From JBAXBF01 sp034429745 (GTDB lineage: Bacteria > Chloroflexota > Anaerolineae > Anaerolineales > DRKV01), in the NCBI GenBank assembly GCA_034429745.1, contig DAOUFY010000070.1:1-18626 (forward strand): a stretch of 18,626 nt of DNA. The letters run 5' to 3'. This document shows, in pieces, positions 14,508 to 18,626 of the stretch. How positions within the stretch are numbered: the stretch's first letter is position 1; each line of letters starts with the position of its first letter. The position numbers and the translations under genes were made by a program. The notes beneath the pieces were generated by a model that saw nothing but the letters and a program-made list of their open reading frames with translations, had not been told where the DNA came from and did no database searches.

Positions 14508-16247
14508 ATGGATTCGTCTGAAGCGCCAAGAGAGATTGGTTACGTAGTTGGCGGCGGGTTAAAAGAAAGCTTCCGAGTTCGCTTGACTGTACCTTCTTTA
14601 GAAGTGCAGGAAGGAGCTTTTGTAGTGATTGAAGGTGGCAGCAGTACAGAGGGCAGTAAAAGCCTTTTCTACGGCTTGGTTACCGATATGCAGCTTGGCT
14701 CTACGAATCCTCGTTTTGCCGATGAACAAAGCGAAATGCGTCTGCCTAATGAGTTGGCTCATTTGCTGCATGGGCAAACGCTTTTCACCAATCTTGAGGT
14801 GCTTCCATCATTGATGTTGGAATGCCCGCCAGAAATAGGTACTGAAGCTTACGAGCAGTGGTGGAGAGAGGTTGAAGCCGGCTTGCGTGAAAGGCCGCAT
14901 CCTATGCCGGTGAAGACTGTACCACCTCACCATTCCATTGTACGCATGGCAAGCGCTGGAGATATTGCTGAGATTTTTGGCAAAGCTGAAGAGAAGGGTA
15001 ATTTTGTGCTTGGCTATACCCGCGAACAGGGCCATCCGATTTGCATTCAGTTGGATAAATTTGTACAACGTTCTGCCGGTATTTTCGGAGCAACAGGTAC
15101 CGGCAAGTCCTTCCTTACCCGAATTTTATTGGCAGGCTTAATTCATCATAATACGGCTTCCGTGCTGTTGTTTGATATGCATAATGAATATGCCTATCGC
15201 GATACGGCTTCAGATACGGGATTGACGGTGCCGGGACTGCGCGAAAAATTTCCAACTCGCGTACGTGTAGTGGGATTGGGACGCGGCACTCTTATTCGCG
15301 ACCAAGCGCCGGATTTTCACTTGGAGATTGCTATGCGCGATATTCAGCCGCAGGATATTGAGCTGCTGACTCGCGAACTGAACTTGAAAGAAACCACCCC
15401 AACGGTTTTAGAGGCTTTGGTTAGCAGTTTTGGCGCAACAGAATGGTTTAAGTGTTTTAAGGAGCTAAAAGCCGATTCTACTGTTGTGGATGAGAATGGC
15501 AAGCGAAAGCCGGCTGAAGATAGTGTTAGAGGTTGGGCAGAAGCCAACGGTGTGCATCCCATGGCGGCTGAGGGGCTGCATTCCAAGTTAAGCAAGCTCT
15601 TCAATCGCCCTTACATTGTAGAAGAGCCGGCAGTTGATTCGCTCGGAGAGATTATCAAAGCTTTGGATTCCTCTCAACACGTCATTCTTTCCTTTGGCAA
15701 ATATGAAACAGACTTGGATTATCTCTTTGTAACCAATTTGCTCACGCGTCGAATTCGCGAGCGCTGGGAAGAGCGGGTAAACAGCTTCCGTTCGGGCAGC
15801 AAAGGGAAAACTGTCGAGCCGCGACCTTTAGTTATTGTGGTAGAAGAAGCTCATAAGCTGCTTAATCGCGAGATGGCTGCTCAAACAACGTTCAGCACCA
15901 TTGCGCGCGAAATGCGCAAATACTACGTAACCTTGATCATCATTGATCAGCGACCCTCTCAAATCTATGATGAAGTAATGTCCCAACTCGGCACGCGTAT
16001 TTGTGGTTGGCTAGGAGATGAAGATGACATTCATGCGGTGCTATCCGGCTTAGCCGGACGCGATAAATTGCGCGGGATGTTAGCTCACTTGCAGCCGAAA
16101 GAGGAAGTGCTGTTGTTAGGTTGGTCTGTTCCTATGCCGATCCCTCTGCGTTCGCGGCGTTATGATGAGCGTTTTTGGCAGGAATTGCTGGGCAAAGAGC
16201 ATACAGCTTCCAGCATAGAGCAAAATTTGAAGAGTTTGGGTTTCTAG
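14508..16247 (+). CDS. herA: HerA/VirB4-type ATPase (DUF87), putative DNA translocase
   Basis: HerA is a hexameric FtsK-like DNA pump that in archaea works with the NurA nuclease in end resection of double-strand breaks. Some bacterial homologues serve in phage defence. The 579-residue protein has an N-terminal beta-rich region (10-105, HAS-barrel-like). It then has Walker A GATGTGKS (194-201), FDMHNEY (222-228), a helical insertion (280-370), and Walker B LVIVVEEAH (441-449). QRPSQI (481-486) and TRICGWLG (496-503), with a likely arginine finger at Arg497, follow. The C-terminal arm after 555 is helical. GGAG sits five bases before the ATG. The stop is followed three bases later by the Nudix start. 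No NurA, Mre11 or Rad50 gene is in the window, and no SIR2 or DUF4007 partner. Confidence 0.88.
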   Translation: MDSSEAPREIGYVVGGGLKESFRVRLTVPSLEVQEGAFVVIEGGSSTEGSKSLFYGLVTDMQLGSTNPRFADEQSEMRLPNELAHLLHGQTLFTNLEVLPSLMLECPPEIGTEAYEQWWREVEAGLRERPHPMPVKTVPPHHSIVRMASAGDIAEIFGKAEEKGNFVLGYTREQGHPICIQLDKFVQRSAGIFGATGTGKSFLTRILLAGLIHHNTASVLLFDMHNEYAYRDTASDTGLTVPGLREKFPTRVRVVGLGRGTLIRDQAPDFHLEIAMRDIQPQDIELLTRELNLKETTPTVLEALVSSFGATEWFKCFKELKADSTVVDENGKRKPAEDSVRGWAEANGVHPMAAEGLHSKLSKLFNRPYIVEEPAVDSLGEIIKALDSSQHVILSFGKYETDLDYLFVTNLLTRRIRERWEERVNSFRSGSKGKTVEPRPLVIVVEEAHKLLNREMAAQTTFSTIAREMRKYYVTLIIIDQRPSQIYDEVMSQLGTRICGWLGDEDDIHAVLSGLAGRDKLRGMLAHLQPKEEVLLLGWSVPMPIPLRSRRYDERFWQELLGKEHTASSIEQNLKSLGF

Positions 16248-16250
16248 ATA

Positions 16251-16724
16251 ATGAAATTAGCTACATTATGTTACATCAAGCATCAAGGCAAGACCTTGAT
16301 GATCCATCGCATAAAAAAAGCCAATGACATCAATGCAGGCAAGTGGAATGGCTTAGGGGGCAAGTTTATGCCCGGCGAAACCCCTGAAGATTGTGTGATC
16401 CGTGAAGTTTATGAAGAAAGTGGCTTGCGGATATTCTCTCCGAGCTTAAGGGGCTTTATTACCTTCCCCGGTTTTGCCCATGATGAAGACTGGTACGTCT
16501 TTGTCTTTACAGCTTCTGAATTCAGCGGCAGCATAGAAGAAAACGATGAAGGAGTACTGGCTTGGGTAGAGGACGAAAAAATACTTTCCCTTAACTTGTG
16601 GGAAGGCGATCGCATCTTTTTGCCTTGGCTGGAGGGTGATAAGTTTTTCTCAGCTCGCTTTGTTTATAAAGATGGCAAGCTAATTGGGCATGATGTCGTT
16701 TTTTATCCCTCGACTATGCTGTAA
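16251..16724 (+). CDS. Nudix hydrolase, MTH1/MutT-like (8-oxo-dGTP diphosphatase type)
   Basis: Nudix enzymes cleave nucleoside diphosphates linked to a moiety X. The Nudix box is complete over residues 37-59: Gly37, Glu43, Arg51-Glu52, Glu55-Glu56, Gly58. The preceding segment GKWNGLGGKFMPGET matches the MTH1-type subgroup, which hydrolyses oxidised purine triphosphates to keep the nucleotide pool clean. The specificity remains an inference. Length 157 is standard. The gene starts three bases after the HerA-like stop, so translation is probably coupled. Its last 11 bases overlap the 3' end of the convergent aldolase gene, and no terminator hairpin is visible between the two. Confidence 0.92.
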   Translation: MKLATLCYIKHQGKTLMIHRIKKANDINAGKWNGLGGKFMPGETPEDCVIREVYEESGLRIFSPSLRGFITFPGFAHDEDWYVFVFTASEFSGSIEENDEGVLAWVEDEKILSLNLWEGDRIFLPWLEGDKFFSARFVYKDGKLIGHDVVFYPSTML

Positions 16725-17343
16725 GCAGCTTGCTCATTAAGGCACAGTAGGCATTGCCCTCAACGCGTTCTAAGGCATCGTAACCGGCGTTCAAGTCTTT
16801 TGCCAAAACAAATACCCCATGTCGTTGAGCGAGGATGACGGCTGCATATTTCTCCACCCGATCTTCTTGGCCGCGTAGAGCTTCGCAAATTTCTTCAGCT
16901 AGCTCGGCAGAATGAACGGGAATAGAACGCACAATCTTGATCTCACCAAATTTGTCGGTTGAATAGAGCAGGGAGGGAAGCGGCTTGCCGGCTGCACAAA
17001 AAACCAATGCATTCAACGCATGCCCGTGTACGACAGCTTGCCCTTGTGGATAATAGGTATTCAGTAGCTTGATGTGTACTCGGCTTTCCCGCGATGGTTC
17101 GCCATCACCTTCCAGCTTGTTGCCCTGCAGATCTGTAATGAGCACTTGTTGAGGAGAAAGCTGCCAACGGTAATGACTGCCAGCCATCCGCGGTGTGATA
17201 AGCAGATAATTCCCTATGCGCACGCTAATATTGCCGCCCGCAGCATCGGTCAATTTGCGTTCGTACATTAATTTTCCAATTTCAGCAATCTTAGCGCGCA
17301 TGATTTCAATACGCTCACGTTCTTCTGGGTTTAAAGTCAGCAT
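16714..17343 (-). CDS. class II aldolase/adducin family protein (fuculose-phosphate aldolase-like)
   Basis: Members use Zn2+ to split or join phosphorylated sugars, or act as epimerases or decarboxylases. The metal ligands are visible: His106 and His108 in VVHGHALN, and His175 in AQRHGVFV. Glu86 in PSRES matches the catalytic Glu73 of E. coli FucA. GGNISVR (36-42) and LLITPRMAG (47-55) form the phosphate-binding region. The 209-residue length fits FucA, MtnB and related enzymes. Exact substrate (fuculose-1-P, rhamnulose-1-P, methylthioribulose-1-P) cannot be told. No sugar kinase or isomerase gene is nearby to guide the choice. The ATG at 17343 is 11 bases after AAGG. An extended -10 lies about 50 bases upstream. 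Confidence 0.9.
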   Translation of the reverse strand: MLTLNPEERERIEIMRAKIAEIGKLMYERKLTDAAGGNISVRIGNYLLITPRMAGSHYRWQLSPQQVLITDLQGNKLEGDGEPSRESRVHIKLLNTYYPQGQAVVHGHALNALVFCAAGKPLPSLLYSTDKFGEIKIVRSIPVHSAELAEEICEALRGQEDRVEKYAAVILAQRHGVFVLAKDLNAGYDALERVEGNAYCALMSKLLTA

Positions 17344-17390
17344 AGTATCTGTTGCCTTCTTGAATAAAAAAGATAAATGAAACGTCCGCT

Positions 17391-17399
17391 ATTATATCA
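17391..17399 (-). promoter_or_regulatory. extended -10 promoter of the aldolase gene
   Basis: The minus strand reads TGATATAAT; no clear -35. The predicted start near 17384 leaves a leader of about 40 bases with AAGAAGG. Confidence 0.55.
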
Positions 17400-17456
17400 T
17401 AGGTGAAGGACTGATTGACAGCTGTTATACATTGTTGAGCAGCTAAGCCGATGTCT

Positions 17457-17483
17457 CACAAAAACAACGAAATGGTTTTTGTG
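17457..17483. promoter_or_regulatory. 9-bp inverted repeat at the promoter of the HxxEH membrane-protein gene
   Basis: CACAAAAAC (17457-17465) and GTTTTTGTG (17475-17483) are perfect complements around nine bases. The repeat covers the -35 region and runs into the TG of the extended -10, the classical position of a repressor operator. Confidence 0.5.
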
Positions 17484-17490
17484 GTATACT
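17482..17490 (+). promoter_or_regulatory. extended -10 promoter, probably giving a leaderless mRNA
   Basis: TGGTATACT ends seven bases before the ATG at 17498. The expected transcription start is at or one base before the start codon, and no Shine-Dalgarno sequence is present. Confidence 0.55.
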
Positions 17491-17497
17491 TCAGTTC

Positions 17498-18025
17498 ATG
17501 AAGTTCAGCGAATTGCAAAATAATGTGAAACAATTTTTCTCCCTTGTTCGCCGCAATCACGCTCTGGAGCATGCAACCCTGCATGTGATTGCACAAAGCC
17601 ATCCCCAGATTCGTCTGGCAGGGCATTCTGATGCGGAAGGATTGTATATCATAGGGGATATATCCACCCAAGATTTGTATGCTGCTCTAGAAGAGGCTCG
17701 TCAGCGCTTGCAAGCTGGGGAGCACCACTTGGCGGTTCATCCCAATTGCGGCACAAACCTTGTCATTAGTGGAGGGCTGGCGGCGATTGCCGGCGCGCTG
17801 GCAATCCGCCGGATGAAGGCAAAAAGCTTATGGGAATGGCTTGATCAATGGGCTTTCGTTATGTTGCTAGGAGTCATTGCCTTAAGCGTGGCTCAGCCGC
17901 TGGGAATAATGGCGCAGGAAAAGTTTACGACAAATGCTGAATTGCAGGGACTGAAAGTTTTCTCCATTGTCAGCTATGATCACCCGCTTTTTGGCAAACT
18001 GCATCGGGTGAAAACGCGCGGGTAA
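17498..18025 (+). CDS. uncharacterised membrane protein with HxxEH motif (DUF6391-like)
   Basis: A 175-residue protein of unknown function. From memory it resembles the DUF6391 family of cyanobacteria and Chloroflexota; this was not searched. The N-terminal half is soluble and His-rich: NHALEHATLHVI (20-31) contains His21, Glu24, His25 and His29 as an HxxEH arrangement, and HHLAVHPNCGTN (76-87) adds His76, His77, His81 and Cys84. Two hydrophobic segments follow, at about 87-103 (Gly/Ala-rich) and 118-140. A polar tail then ends SYDHPLFGKLHRVKTRG. The paired His/Glu/Cys blocks suggest a metal site at the membrane surface, perhaps a protease, but this is conjecture. It starts at an ATG with no ribosome binding site seven bases after a -10 box. 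A prenyltransferase gene begins 67 bases after its stop. Confidence 0.8.
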   Translation: MKFSELQNNVKQFFSLVRRNHALEHATLHVIAQSHPQIRLAGHSDAEGLYIIGDISTQDLYAALEEARQRLQAGEHHLAVHPNCGTNLVISGGLAAIAGALAIRRMKAKSLWEWLDQWAFVMLLGVIALSVAQPLGIMAQEKFTTNAELQGLKVFSIVSYDHPLFGKLHRVKTRG

Positions 18026-18092
18026 TAGATTATTCCGTCGCAGAGATGTGCAATATTCCAAACGCAGTAGTCCTCTGCATGACGAGGTGGTT

Positions 18093-18626
18093 ATGCATTT
18101 TTTTAGCCTCATGATAAAAACCATGCGCCCAGCACAATGGACAAAGAATTTTGTCCTTTTTGCTGCCTTGGTTTTTGATCGTCAGCTTTTCAACCTGAAA
18201 GCTTTAATCATGACGGCAGCCGGCTTTGTGTTGTTTTGCTTAATTTCCAGTCTTGTATATTTCATAAATGACATCCTTGATATTGAAGCTGATCGCCGTC
18301 ACCCCCTAAAATGCCAACGTCCCATTGCCAGTGGAGCATTAAGTGTTCGTTCAGCGGTGCTTATCAGCATTGTCTTGTTTTTCGTGGTATTCCCTTTGGC
18401 TTATGTACTGTCTCCCGCCTTTGCTGCAGTTGGTTTGGCTTATTTTTTAGCTAACTTGGCTTATTCGCGCTGGATCAAGCATGTTCCAATTATTGATGTG
18501 ATGTTTCTGGCTGCTGCTTTTATTTTACGGGTATTAGCGGGCATGACATTTATTCAAGTGGAGCGTTTTTCACCTTGGTTATTCGTTATCACTGCATTGC
18601 TGGCATTGTTTTTAGGCTTTGGCAAA
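18093..18626 (+). CDS. UbiA-family prenyltransferase, decaprenyl-phosphate phosphoribosyltransferase-like (3' end outside window)
   Basis: The first 178 codons of an integral membrane enzyme, open to the last base of the window. MRPAQWTKN (11-19) and the Asp-rich motif NDILDIEADRRHPLK (59-73), followed by RPIASG (76-81), fit the subgroup that transfers 5-phosphoribose from PRPP to polyprenyl phosphate, as Rv3806c does in mycobacteria. The second motif region YSRWIKHVPIIDV (124-136) is also present. Membrane helices are near 18-30, 40-58, 86-106, 108-122, 136-152 and 161-178. GAGG is five bases before the ATG at 18093. An internal ATG (residue 11) is a less likely start. It is probably cotranscribed with the preceding gene. 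The product made from the activated ribose in such an organism is unknown. Confidence 0.88.
   Translation, partial: MHFFSLMIKTMRPAQWTKNFVLFAALVFDRQLFNLKALIMTAAGFVLFCLISSLVYFINDILDIEADRRHPLKCQRPIASGALSVRSAVLISIVLFFVVFPLAYVLSPAFAAVGLAYFLANLAYSRWIKHVPIIDVMFLAAAFILRVLAGMTFIQVERFSPWLFVITALLALFLGFGK

Noticed and set aside
14508..16247. HerA-like gene as part of a known anti-phage HerA system
   Set aside because: No SIR2, DUF4007 or nuclease partner gene lies next to it; its neighbours are metabolic HAD and Nudix enzymes.
1..18626. CRISPR array, insertion sequence, prophage, integron or attachment site
   Set aside because: No regularly spaced repeats, transposase, integrase or terminal inverted repeats with target duplications were found; tRNA 3' ends are not duplicated elsewhere in the window.

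Overview
The window looks like ordinary chromosome from an anaerobic or facultative bacterium of the Chloroflexota, most likely class Anaerolineae. The phylum is an inference. It rests on the NuoC-NuoD fusion followed directly by nuoI, a stand-alone HerA-type ATPase, a short sortase/tail-anchored protein pair, an FHA-membrane-ZU5-like protein and a protein resembling the cyanobacterial/chloroflexotal family I remember as DUF6391. Base composition is moderate and even, with no insertion sequence, phage gene, CRISPR array or long repeat. Gene starts often have good Shine-Dalgarno sequences, and promoters are sigma70-like with many extended -10 (TGnTATAAT) boxes.

Region 1 (8-4843, + strand): nuoCD, nuoI, mrp (Fe-S carrier/P-loop ATPase) and a ricT/yaaT-like PSP1 gene form one tight operon closed by a strong bidirectional terminator. 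All products are iron-sulfur proteins, a putative iron-sulfur carrier, or parts of a complex that contains such clusters. Region 2 (4857-5255): two lysine tRNA genes stand back to back, TTT anticodon on the minus strand and CTT on the plus strand, with recognisable promoters between them and terminators outside.

Region 3 (5260-7805, minus): an AI-2E/PerM-type membrane protein, a small tail-anchored protein and a sortase. A GNAT acetyltransferase (7899-8414, +) diverges from the sortase. Region 4 (8418-13436, minus): an M19 dipeptidase and a 794-residue SLC13-type permease with four RCK_C domains form one unit, followed by an FHA-domain membrane protein that has its own perfect-consensus promoter.

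Region 5 (13437-13838) is the only long gene-free stretch. It holds two outward-facing extended -10 promoters that are an exact 11-bp mirror image of each other. Region 6 (13839-16724, +): HAD phosphatase, HerA-like DNA translocase and an MTH1-like Nudix hydrolase are packed 12 and 3 bases apart, suggesting a DNA or nucleotide damage operon. Region 7 (16714-18626): a class II aldolase on the minus strand overlaps the Nudix gene tail to tail. A membrane protein with an HxxEH motif and a UbiA-family prenyltransferase, cut by the window end, run on the plus strand.

No complete new system stands out. The best leads are the HAD-HerA-Nudix operon, the HxxEH membrane protein, the doubled RCK_C pair in the permease, the Mrp without its CxxC motif coupled to RicT, and several inverted repeats placed at promoters or ribosome binding sites.
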